A stretch of DNA of 8,346 bases from an uncultured Prevotellaceae bacterium (GCA_902477365.1 CABSGW010000112.1:1-8346), one strand, 5' to 3'; counted from the stretch's first letter, positions 1 to 6,018 are shown. Notes: generated by a model from the letters alone, not told the origin. Numbers and translations: made by a program.

Positions 1-52
1 TTGCCATAACGAAAAACTTTATACCTAAAGATACGAAAACTTTGGGTAATAA

Positions 53-84
53 CAAAGCCCGGGCTTGAGAAAGTCTGGGCTTTG
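53..84. terminator. Stem-loop, possible terminator beyond the Abi pseudogene
   Basis: A 14-bp stem (53-66 with 71-84, two G-T pairs, otherwise complementary, GC-rich core) closes a GAGA tetraloop. It lies 25 bases beyond the last stop of the minus-strand Abi pseudogene, and could also end a plus-strand gene left of the window. Neither side has a good T tract: the minus-strand tail is only TTATTA and the plus-strand tail is CACATAAAAAA. The hairpin itself is clear; the terminator role is an inference. Confidence 0.5.
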
Positions 85-109
85 CACATAAAAAAGCTGT
101 GTCAGCGTT

Positions 110-856
110 TTAACACAACCTCATGCAGATACGGTAATACATCCTGCGCTTGTCTGTCCGGGAAGAGTCAATCCAACCGTATTTTGTCCTGCGTGGTTCC
201 GTGGTGATGGTCGCCAGTTCCCTGTTCCATGTCCGGCAATGGTGGCAACACATATTGCGCAAGCCAGCCAGAATGAGAATCTATGAACTGAACATCGGGA
301 CTTGCAAACCAAAATGTTGGGCGATACGTTTTTTATCACATTATCTTTCAGGTTCGTGTAAATCCTGCAAAGTAATCATCCATGCAGGCGGATAATCGTC
401 TGTATAAGCGGAACGGAAATGGAGTATAAAGTCTTCCTTTGATTTTTTCAATTCCGCATCTATCGTGTCCTGTGTGTATCGGAAGCTCTGCATATTGAAA
501 AAATATGTAGGGTTGGTAATCCAAAACAAATCGTTAAAATATTCGCTGACCGCATTGGTTATGCAACTGCAGATAGCCACTTCTATTTTCTCTATCTCGG
601 TAAAGAACAACAACCTTAGTTTGCGGTCGAAACGATACATGTTCAACGCCTGCACGAAAGTTGCCCTCGGCTTGTACAGATGTTGTTCCTTGGGAGACTT
701 CAGCAACGGATAGAAGTAAGCACTTAGACGGAAATAATCGATATTGTAAATATACCCGGCGGCTTTTTCCTCGTCCGCTATTAACAAACCTCTATTTTTT
801 AAAAGGACAATATGCTGTTGTGGGAAGTAGAATGTTTTAGTAAACAGTTGTTTCAT
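110..856 (-). pseudogene. Decayed Abi_2 (AbiD/AbiF-type) abortive infection gene
   Basis: The intact family are HEPN-fold proteins of roughly 300 residues linked to phage abortive infection. From ATG 854-856 the frame reads 171 residues and carries family hallmarks: a KNRGLLIADEEKA segment near residue 20, YNIDYFRLSAYFYP near 37-50, MYRFDRKLRLL at 73-83, and YPPAWMIT near 155. It then breaks. Residues expected after PAWMIT (an E-I-L-S-F-G type stretch) are missing, LCRIYTNLKDNVIK follows in another frame, and an A6 run (329-334) seems to have lost one A. The original frame then resumes with KRIAQHFGLQVPMF, is cut by TAG at 281-283 where relatives have Trp, and continues through LRNMCCHHCRTWNRELA to a TAA at 110-112. 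The HEPN R-x4-H motif (239-259) lies beyond the breaks, and the last part of the family domain also seems absent. ATG 856 is preferred over an upstream TTG at 928, which sits inside the promoter. Non-functional as written; the family call is firm. Confidence 0.85.
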
Positions 857-925
857 AGGTGTATATAAAAAAAACGACCCGCCTATTTGAGCATTGTTAA
901 GAGGCTTGGCAGGTTCTATTGGTTC

Positions 926-957
926 CAAACATAGAACTTATCTCTTAAATTACAAAA
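926..957 (-). promoter_or_regulatory. Bacteroides-type promoter of the Abi gene
   Basis: On the minus strand TTTTG (957-953) is followed after 19 bases by TATGTTTG (933-926). This is an exact match to the Bacteroides vegetative consensus, TTTG at -33 and TAnnTTTG at -7, at normal spacing. Transcription would start near 919, giving a leader of about 60 bases before ATG 854-856. This supports that start and argues against an upstream TTG. Called from consensus only. Confidence 0.6.
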
Positions 958-979
958 TATATCCGGAAATAATTTTGTG

Positions 980-1004
980 ATAAGTGCGACATTGCCGCAC
1001 TTAT
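980..1004. repeat. Perfect 9-bp stem-loop
   Basis: ATAAGTGCG (980-988) and CGCACTTAT (996-1004) are perfect reverse complements around a 7-base loop. It lies between the ISAs1 stub and the Abi promoter. There is no clean T tract on either strand, so a terminator role is uncertain. It may be a leftover end of something deleted here. Confidence 0.5.
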
Positions 1005-1073
1005 TTATCTGTATTGCCGGGATTACGGGTACAAGACCTCGAAATCCCGTGGGCTGCCGCCGTCTGTCAAGTC

Positions 1074-1255
1074 GTTCATAATCGGTACCACCTGTCAGAT
1101 AAGTACATAAACCTATCATTAATATGTCTGACAACAAGTGCAGAGAACGACCCGTCACACGAGGATCGGTTACTTCTGAAAAATAAGAAATAGTATTTAT
1201 TCGACAAAGATGATGCTATCAATCATGAATCAAAAATTTTGGTGCAGTTACCCTG
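1074..1255 (-). pseudogene. N-terminal stub of an ISAs1-family transposase with one IS end
   Basis: Reading leftward from about 1191, one open frame gives ISYFSEVTDPRVTG and then RSLHLLSDILMIGLCTYLTG, followed by GTDYE. This is the characteristic N-terminus of ISAs1-family transposases (DDE_Tnp_1-associated region: DPR, then a conserved L-x-D-I-L-x-I-x-L-C block). After GTDYE (about 1074) the likeness stops and the frame runs into unrelated residues, so more than 300 residues including the catalytic part are gone. No start codon is visible before the homologous stretch; the frame is closed by TAG upstream. The sequence CAGGGTAACTGCACC at 1255-1241 (minus) looks like the outer inverted repeat of such an element, but no partner end is in the window. 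A dead remnant. Confidence 0.7.
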
Positions 1256-1278
1256 AATATTTTTTGGGAAAGCCATAA

Positions 1279-2182
1279 GAAACTGTTTAAAAATTATTGA
1301 AAATAAATGTTATAGCAACAATTAATATATTGCAAATCAGCAGGTTAATTTAATATTTATTCTTAACTTTATGAGTACCAATCAATTAAAGTTATGGAAC
1401 AATACTCAACTAACCTTACTGATAAACAGTGGCAAGTTATAGAAAAAATTATAAATCCGCAAGAAAGGAAGCGAAAACATTCTCTCAGAAACATCATGAA
1501 TGCGATTTTGTATCTTCTCAAAACAGTCTGTCAGTAGCGCATGATTCCCAAGGATTTTGCTCCGTGGGAGAGCGTATACTACTATTGCAGCAAGTGGAAA
1601 AACGAAGACATCATTGAAGAACTCCTTGATAAACTTCGCTCTATGGTACGCATCCAGTCTGGTCGCAACGAAAGCCCCAACATGGGCATCATAGACTCAC
1701 GAAGTGTTAAGACTTCACATCATGTAGATTCTGTTCGAGCACTTGACAGCAACAAGAAGATTAAGGGCAGAAAACAGCATATAATCGTTGATAACCAAGG
1801 ACTTCTGATGTCTGTAGCTGTGCATGAAGCCAATATTCATGACAGCAAGGGTGCTCCGAAAGTCATGGAGAAACTATCCTACAAATTTCCTCGTCTTGCC
1901 AAAAGTCTTGCGGATGGTGGCTATAGAGGAAGCCTTGCAGATTAGATATTTGACAAATTCAAATGGGGACTTGAAGTCGTTCTCAAACCTGATGAATGCC
2001 CGTCAAAGTTTAAAGTCATTCCGAAACGATGGATTGTTGAAAGAGCATTCGCATGGCTGGAAAACTTCAGAAGGCTGACGATAGACTACGAGTTTCATGC
2101 TGATACTGCAGAGGCTATGATTCAACTTGCTTTTTGCAAAATCATGCTTAACAAAATTATTGTGTAATTTTTAAATAGCTTC
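1279..2182 (+). mobile_element. IS5-family (IS1031-like) insertion sequence, 904 bp
   Basis: The left end GAAACTGTTTAAAAATTA (1279-1296) and the reverse complement of the right end, GAAGCTATTTAAAAATTA (2182-2165), match at 16 of 18 positions. Both ends are flanked by TAA (1276-1278 and 2183-2185), a 3-bp duplication of the TNA type made by the IS1031 group of the IS5 family. Length, terminal repeats and a single transposase frame all fit that group. The clean duplication shows a simple insertion whose ends have stayed intact, although the transposase carries two stop codons. The site hit lies between the ISAs1 end and the IS66 mini-element, so this is an IS inserted among IS debris. Confidence 0.85.
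1394..2167 (+). pseudogene. IS5-family transposase interrupted by two amber codons
   Basis: From ATG 1394 one frame runs 257 codons to TAA 2165-2167, which lies inside the right terminal repeat. The N-terminus (TDKQWQVIEKIINP, then NIMNAILYLLKTVCQ) is the DUF4096-type region of this family. The DDE catalytic triad is visible: D101 in GIIDSRSVKTS, D174 in LADGGYRG and E216 in WIVERAFAWLENFRRL. TAG codons sit at 1535-1537 (codon 48) and 1943-1945 (codon 184). The first falls in CQ-stop-RMIPKDFAPW, where relatives have Trp, so TGG to TAG is the simplest change. There is no frameshift and homology continues across both stops. ATG 1541 could restart translation but would lack the N-terminal region, and the second stop still removes the catalytic Glu. 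The copy should be inactive unless the stops are read through or are sequence errors. Confidence 0.85.
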
Positions 2183-2213
2183 TAAGTTTATCAGCAAAAA
2201 CTATAGAGAGAAA

Positions 2214-2236
2214 TATAAACGACAGCGGCGTTTATA
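2214..2236. repeat. 8-bp stem-loop right of the IS
   Basis: TATAAACG (2214-2221) and CGTTTATA (2229-2236) pair perfectly around a 7-base loop. The stretch from the IS end to the IS66-type repeat (2186-2305) holds this hairpin, a GCAACA-GCT-GCAACA doublet at 2256-2270, and one copy of a direct repeat described separately. I see no gene in it. Confidence 0.4.
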
Positions 2237-2266
2237 AAAATACTACAATGGTACTTGCAACAGCTG

Positions 2267-2300
2267 CAACATATAAGTTCTACAAAAAAATATAGTGACT
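2267..2300 (+). repeat. Imperfect direct repeat, copy 1
   Basis: This stretch, beginning CAACATATAAGTTCTACAAA, is repeated at 2655-2686 as CAACATATAGGTTCGACAAA and onward, with about 28 of 34 aligned positions the same. Copy 1 lies just outside the left 20-bp inverted repeat and copy 2 lies inside the element. Its core TTCTACAAAAAAAT also recurs at 2788-2801 beside the operon terminator. Origin unknown. Confidence 0.5.
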
Positions 2301-2330
2301 AAAACGTAAGCATCCGAAGAACTACACATT

Positions 2331-2568
2331 GCACAGCCTACTGGCGTAAAAAATGTGCTGCCGAAAATACAGTCTCAAACAGGAGTTGGCTCCCATCAGT
2401 TTCAAGCAATCCACTACAGAACTGACCTTGGTAGAACAGATACCACAGGGTGTAGCCCTGCTTTTCCCCAACGGGCTCCGTGCCCACTTCGGGAGCGAAT
2501 CTGAGAAATTGTTGATAGAACTGCTAACCCACCCTATCATAAGAAGGCAACGCATGATGAGCTATTGA
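2331..2568 (+). pseudogene. Fragment of IS66-family TnpA (first ORF)
   Basis: Two frames share the likeness. Upstream, CTAYWRKKCAAENTVSN resembles the segment after the helix-turn-helix of IS66 TnpA (Y-W-R-K-K). After a frameshift near 2375-2390 the other frame gives LAPISFKQSTTELT, then PQGVALLFPNGLRAHFGSES and EKLLIELL, ending at TGA 2566-2568. The F-P-N-G-x-R followed by an L-x-x-L-L tail is the usual C-terminal strand pattern of this small protein. The N-terminal half with the DNA-binding helices is missing, so ATG 2353 is not a true start. IS66 TnpA assists transposition but is not the DDE enzyme. No function is expected here. Confidence 0.6.
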
Positions 2569-2573
2569 ATCTG

Positions 2574-2591
2574 CTTCCACATCAGTGGAAG
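2574..2591. repeat. Short 7-bp stem-loop
   Basis: CTTCCAC (2574-2580) and GTGGAAG (2585-2591) form a perfect stem with an ATCA loop, just after the end of the TnpA fragment. It could be a small attenuator-like structure or chance. No T tract follows on the plus strand. Confidence 0.35.
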
Positions 2592-2654
2592 TTGTAACAT
2601 CCGGAAAGTGTGTTGACCAAACAGGCTATAGAATCTGGCAACTAATCTCAATTA

Positions 2655-2686
2655 CAACATATAGGTTCGACAAAACAATAGCGACT
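2655..2686 (+). repeat. Imperfect direct repeat, copy 2
   Basis: Partner of the repeat at 2267-2300. This copy runs straight into the 12-bp stem-loop that starts at 2676, so the end of the repeat forms the 5' arm of that hairpin. Confidence 0.5.
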
Positions 2687-2720
2687 GCAGCTATTAGGTT
2701 TATAGTGACAGTCGCTATTG
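2676..2720. repeat. Perfect 12-bp stem-loop inside the IS66 derivative
   Basis: CAATAGCGACTG (2676-2687) pairs perfectly with CAGTCGCTATTG (2709-2720) around a 21-base loop. On the minus strand it is followed by TTTTGTCG, so it could act as a weak terminator in that direction. It lies close to the right terminal repeat and may protect the element from outside transcription; that is an inference. Confidence 0.55.
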
Positions 2721-2793
2721 GTGTATAGAAAGGTTCAAAACCAGTAGTTCTTCGGATGCTTACTATCAACCTACAAGACTATAGATATTCTAC

Positions 2794-2836
2794 AAAAAAA
2801 TTGGGGCATTTGGCTATTAGCAGCCAAATGCCCCAA
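2794..2836 (-). terminator. Intrinsic terminator of the glycan-utilisation operon
   Basis: TTGGGGCATTTGGCT (2801-2815) and AGCCAAATGCCCCAA (2822-2836) form a perfect 15-bp stem with a 6-base loop. On the minus strand the stem is followed at once by seven T (2800-2794). It starts 39 bases beyond the stop of the BACON-domain lipoprotein. This is a textbook rho-independent terminator and marks the end of the minus-strand gene cluster. Confidence 0.9.
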
Positions 2837-2875
2837 AATATATAAAATACCCTTAGGTATAAAGTTCAATCCATA

Positions 2876-4369
2876 TTATTTATATACGATTTGAGTAAAT
2901 TCATTCTTTGTCAGATTAGGAATATCCTGCCCTGTCTTCAAGTAGAGAGTTTTCAATTTTGAACCACGACGCACATCCAATGTTTTCAACGCAGAACACT
3001 CAGATACATCAATGGATTCAACATTGTCATATTCAGCATACCAACCAGACAACATCAAATTAAAAGATTCTATTACTGAAGATACAATCTTAATATCAGA
3101 TACATACAAATATGAAGTACCTAAAGAAAAGTTTTCAACAGGATTATCTCCTAAATCATACTCTGCCACATATCGATTTGTAAAAAAAGTAAGAGTTTTA
3201 ACTTTATGCAAGCCTGAAATATCCAATTTAACCATGTTTGAAACATTCCCTAAAGCAAGCTTTTCCAAATTAGGAAAAGCTTCTATACCTTTCAAATTTT
3301 CTATTTTATTATAATAATCATTTTCGAAAGATGTAGCTTTCAAACCTTCTTCTACCACAATACAATTGTTACCTCCAACAGAAATAGCCCAACCATTATT
3401 TATAATGGCTGTTCTGAGATTTTCATCAGGAATCTCTACAATTTCTGCATCGGAATCTTTCTGTATAACAGATATTTCACAATAGACAGGTCCATCTTTC
3501 TGCTTGATATAAATAACACCACCACGAGTTACCGTAGCCTCACCCAACTGATAGCTAACGGTAACTGTAGACAAACCGTCATCACTTACTGTAGGTTCGG
3601 AAATTTGCTGATTAGTAATCCAGTCATCGCCCTTAATTACAGAAATTTCATTCTCGACATTATATTTAACTTCAAAAGAAATAGTCCTAGCGGATAAATC
3701 ATGCACGATAGACTGTTGATCTGTAATAATAGCATCAGTCTGTTTTTGCAGAACATCAACAATAACCTCATTATCTACCAAAGGACTAGAAAGTGTAATT
3801 CTAGAAGAACGATTTTTATAGGTTTCATTGGCTGCAACTTCGAATTGCAAAGATACTTTTTCTCCAAACTCTGCACGTTTAATGAAAGTAATCCATTCCT
3901 CACCTCCGTCACTAAAAGCAATAGTAGGATCTTCTATATTTGTATTTAACTTAATCGTAAGAATATCTTTATCTCTACTGAAAGATAAGCTTTCTTCAGA
4001 AAGTAGTTGCATTACATAACCCGGATAAGATTCTATTTTCAATGGGGCTACTTGCGCTCCAACAAAGAACTTGAATGTACAACAACGATAAACATTCTCT
4101 TCATTGGAATCTATTGTAAAAGTTACTACATCACCATTTTTCCCGGAAGTAACAGACGGATGAGCCCAGTCACACACACCAGCCAATCTCCAATAACCAG
4201 AGCTAGTTACCGTTACACTTACTTCTCCTCCCTTTTTGTCCACCTGAACTATTCCAGTTGACAAAGAAATCGAACTATTCACTCCTGCTGTAGAATCATC
4301 ATCGTCAGAACAACCCCAAAACAACGTTGTTGCAAACAATGTTATCAGTAAAACGTTTAAAAATTTCAT
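2876..4369 (-). CDS. Surface lipoprotein with three BACON-like domains and a leucine-rich-repeat tail
   Basis: The 497-residue product starts with a lipoprotein signal (MKFLNVLLITLFATTLFWGC); the lipidated Cys is C20, followed by SDDDD, the acidic export tag of Bacteroidota surface lipoproteins. Three Ig-like repeats follow at about 33-118, 124-209 and 212-304. Each has the Trp-centred pattern of BACON domains (W68 in CDWAHPS, W159 in EEWITF, W250 in DDWIT), and the last two are followed by strands ending VLQKQ and VIQKD. From about 310 to the end lie irregular leucine-rich repeats (LKGIEAFPNLEKLALG, LDISGLHKVKTLTF, IDVSECSALKTLDV). BACON domains are usually carbohydrate or mucin binding or spacer modules, so glycan binding or adhesion is likely; no catalytic module is visible. 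It is the last gene before the terminator, 208 bases after the endoglycosidase gene, with a MITE-like element between. No good promoter was seen, so read-through transcription is assumed. It is not part of the core BT3985-BT3987 module. Confidence 0.88.
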   Translation of the reverse strand: MKFLNVLLITLFATTLFWGCSDDDDSTAGVNSSISLSTGIVQVDKKGGEVSVTVTSSGYWRLAGVCDWAHPSVTSGKNGDVVTFTIDSNEENVYRCCTFKFFVGAQVAPLKIESYPGYVMQLLSEESLSFSRDKDILTIKLNTNIEDPTIAFSDGGEEWITFIKRAEFGEKVSLQFEVAANETYKNRSSRITLSSPLVDNEVIVDVLQKQTDAIITDQQSIVHDLSARTISFEVKYNVENEISVIKGDDWITNQQISEPTVSDDGLSTVTVSYQLGEATVTRGGVIYIKQKDGPVYCEISVIQKDSDAEIVEIPDENLRTAIINNGWAISVGGNNCIVVEEGLKATSFENDYYNKIENLKGIEAFPNLEKLALGNVSNMVKLDISGLHKVKTLTFFTNRYVAEYDLGDNPVENFSLGTSYLYVSDIKIVSSVIESFNLMLSGWYAEYDNVESIDVSECSALKTLDVRRGSKLKTLYLKTGQDIPNLTKNEFTQIVYK

Positions 4370-4400
4370 ATCAGACTATTATTTTATGAAAATACACTAA

Positions 4401-4572
4401 GAGCTTGTTTAAATTATATTCAGAAAGAGTTTATTCTGCTTCTTCTGAGTTTGTTTTCAGTCTTTTTCTGTGCTGTTCTTCGTCACATAGCTCGCTATGC
4501 TCTTTATCACAGCACAGAAAAATCTTCAAAAACAGTTCTCATAATAAGAGAAAATAAAATTTAAACAAGCTC
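4401..4572. mobile_element. MITE-like palindromic element, 172 bp
   Basis: GAGCTTGTTTAAATT (4401-4415) is the exact reverse complement of 4558-4572, and the pairing extends to 19 of 20 positions. Inside is a nested palindrome: a 14-bp arm pair (TTTTTCTGTGCTGT 4463-4476 with 4509-4522) around CATAGC-TC-GCTATG (4486-4499). It has no coding capacity. Size, terminal repeats and foldback shape fit a MITE or other dispersed foldback repeat. The flanks are TAA on the left and GAA on the right, so a target duplication is not clear. It starts 5 bases beyond the endoglycosidase stop and would form a large hairpin in the operon mRNA. No T tract follows the inner stem, so classical termination is not expected, but mRNA stability or relative expression of the last gene could be affected. 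Confidence 0.7.
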
Positions 4573-4577
4573 GAATA

Positions 4578-5999
4578 TTAATTTAAAGGAATGCGCTCCG
4601 TACTGTTTTTCTTATATTGATGAGTAGGATAAAGCAATTCTTGATTATATAATCCTCTACATACTGATTGCAAACGTCCAACTTGACTTCTATACAAAGA
4701 AGGATCCAAAGCAAAGAACATGTAATAACCATATCCTTGCTCTTTTTTACGTTTTGCTGTAGATTCACTGGAATCACCACTACCGCGACGAAGTTCAATT
4801 GACATGCCACCGCATTGCTTCAAAGTCATGCCTACACCCGGACTAGCAGCACCACCGTAGTCGGCTACTGCATAGTCACAATACTGACCGGGATCAACAC
4901 CGTCGACAATCTCCAGTCTATCAGAATACATAGCGCCCAAATTATACAGAGAAACTATTTTTTCAGGCATTGCCTTTTTACATTCATACATCAGGCGAGA
5001 ACCTGCATAAGCTGATTGAGGAGCAAACCAAGGATTATTTAAATCCGGATTATCTGAATATTCATCATCAAACGCTACACCGTCCAAGTTATAGGCACGG
5101 CAATAAGCAGCTAGTTCCTTGGCAAACTCACGAGCACCCATGTCCGACAATTGAGCTACTCCAGCCTCGTCATGGTTACCCAAGATACTCAGAATCACCT
5201 TTATACCAGCTCTGCGAAGCGGTTGTAGGTATTCTTCGTTGTTGTCCAATAAGAATTGTACGTTAGGGTTGTTTGCCAAGTATACACGCTTCTTCACGGG
5301 ATCCCAGTTGATGTTGGCAGCAAAGAGCACCACGTGGTCGAAGTAATATTTACCACTTTCAGTCAAGAATTCCAGTGCATTCAGCGGATTAGTATCGTTT
5401 ACTTCGAAATACAACACCATAGTCACAGCACCATCGCCCTTGAAGTTATTGGGCTTGTTGCGGCAGTCAGTAATCAACAGCACCATATGTTGAGACTCCT
5501 TGGTAAAACTTACACCTTCTGTAGTAGAGCTAGCTGTAATAGGCACGATATAAGTCTTATCTTCCTTCATGCCATCGAACGCATTGAGCGTTACCTTGAT
5601 GCTAGGTGTAACCTTATCATCGGGAGCCAGTACAAACACACCATCGTTGGCTATTTTCACATTGGCAGCGGGGTATACTTCATACGTAGTATTATGTGCA
5701 GCATTGTATTCAGCAGCATAAGCTTCATCTACGGTAATCTTCACGTCCACTCCCTTGTTGGGCAATTTAGACAAACGGAAAGATATGTCTGTACTATGTA
5801 CATCACCTCTCATCTCAATCACAGAACTATTCTTATTGGTAGACTGATCCACCAGCAACCCCTGCAATTTTGTGACATTTTCATATTGAGATTCATCCAC
5901 TTCCTGACCCACGGTCACATCGTCCTCGCACGCTGTAAACGCCATGCCACACAGCAACAATGACAGGAAAGTATATCTTAAATTGTTTTTCATATTCAT
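4578..5999 (-). CDS. GH18 endo-beta-N-acetylglucosaminidase lipoprotein with N-terminal DUF1735 domain
   Basis: The enzyme cuts between the two core GlcNAc residues of N-glycans at the cell surface. The 473-residue product has a lipoprotein signal (lipobox FTAC, C24, then EDD), a DUF1735 beta domain at about 40-178, and a GH18 barrel from about 190. The catalytic strand reads LDGVAFDDEYSDN: D306, D311 and the general acid E313 are present. Ala309 occupies the position of the first inner Asp of the canonical DGxDxDxE motif. Other barrel strands are visible: VLYFEVND near 195-202, DHVVLFAANINW near 221-232, GIKVILSILGNH near 265-276, IVSLYNLGAMYSD near 348-360 and GYGYYMFFALD near 422-432. Length and layout match EndoBT-3987 (BT3987, active on high-mannose N-glycans), whose catalytic D312/E314 fit D311/E313 here. 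It starts 19 bases after the upstream gene. ATG 5999 and ATG 5993 are both possible starts. High-mannose preference is inferred from homology and context. Confidence 0.9.
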   Translation of the reverse strand: MNMKNNLRYTFLSLLLCGMAFTACEDDVTVGQEVDESQYENVTKLQGLLVDQSTNKNSSVIEMRGDVHSTDISFRLSKLPNKGVDVKITVDEAYAAEYNAAHNTTYEVYPAANVKIANDGVFVLAPDDKVTPSIKVTLNAFDGMKEDKTYIVPITASSTTEGVSFTKESQHMVLLITDCRNKPNNFKGDGAVTMVLYFEVNDTNPLNALEFLTESGKYYFDHVVLFAANINWDPVKKRVYLANNPNVQFLLDNNEEYLQPLRRAGIKVILSILGNHDEAGVAQLSDMGAREFAKELAAYCRAYNLDGVAFDDEYSDNPDLNNPWFAPQSAYAGSRLMYECKKAMPEKIVSLYNLGAMYSDRLEIVDGVDPGQYCDYAVADYGGAASPGVGMTLKQCGGMSIELRRGSGDSSESTAKRKKEQGYGYYMFFALDPSLYRSQVGRLQSVCRGLYNQELLYPTHQYKKNSTERIPLN

Positions 6000-6018
6000 A
6001 TGTTAAATCGTTAAAGAA

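Larger units (their letters stand above)
2306..2763. mobile_element. Deletion derivative of an IS66-family element, 458 bp
   Basis: GTAAGCATCCGAAGAACTAC at 2306-2325 is the exact reverse complement of 2744-2763. Terminal repeats of about 20-27 bp starting GTAA are typical of IS66-family elements, and the interior carries a piece of an IS66 first-ORF protein, so the two lines of evidence agree. Intact members are about 2.5 kb with tnpA, tnpB and tnpC; here only the rear part of tnpA remains, and tnpB and tnpC are missing. IS66 elements normally duplicate 8 bp, but the outer octamers (ACTAAAAC left, TATCAACC right) do not match. The site is therefore old, rearranged, or was not made by simple transposition. 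Confidence 0.7.

Noticed and set aside
1..52. Coding end or RNA gene at the left edge
   Set aside because: No recognisable frame, tRNA fold or other motif can be supported in this short AT-rich stretch.
857..928. N-terminal extension of the Abi protein from TTG at 928
   Set aside because: The TTG falls inside the -7 box of the promoter, and the family likeness starts at the MKQLFTK methionine (854-856).
1394..1945. Programmed frameshifting between two transposase ORFs, as in the IS427 group
   Set aside because: The two halves are in the same frame, separated by TAG codons, with no slippery site or frame change needed.
1535..1945. TAG recoded as a sense codon
   Set aside because: The large functional genes in the window end normally and carry no internal TAG, and the neighbouring Abi gene also has indels; simple decay explains the stops.
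2353..2568. A 71-residue independent gene from ATG 2353
   Set aside because: The homology begins upstream in another frame, so this is the back end of an IS66 TnpA rather than a small gene.
4463..4522. Intrinsic terminator between the endoglycosidase and BACON genes
   Set aside because: The stem is strong, but its minus-strand tail is A-rich (AAAAAGAC) rather than T-rich, and the BACON gene has no evident promoter of its own.
5256..5963. A 235-codon open frame on the plus strand
   Set aside because: It lies wholly antisense to the DUF1735-GH18 lipoprotein, has no recognisable motifs and is best explained as a shadow of that gene's codon pattern.
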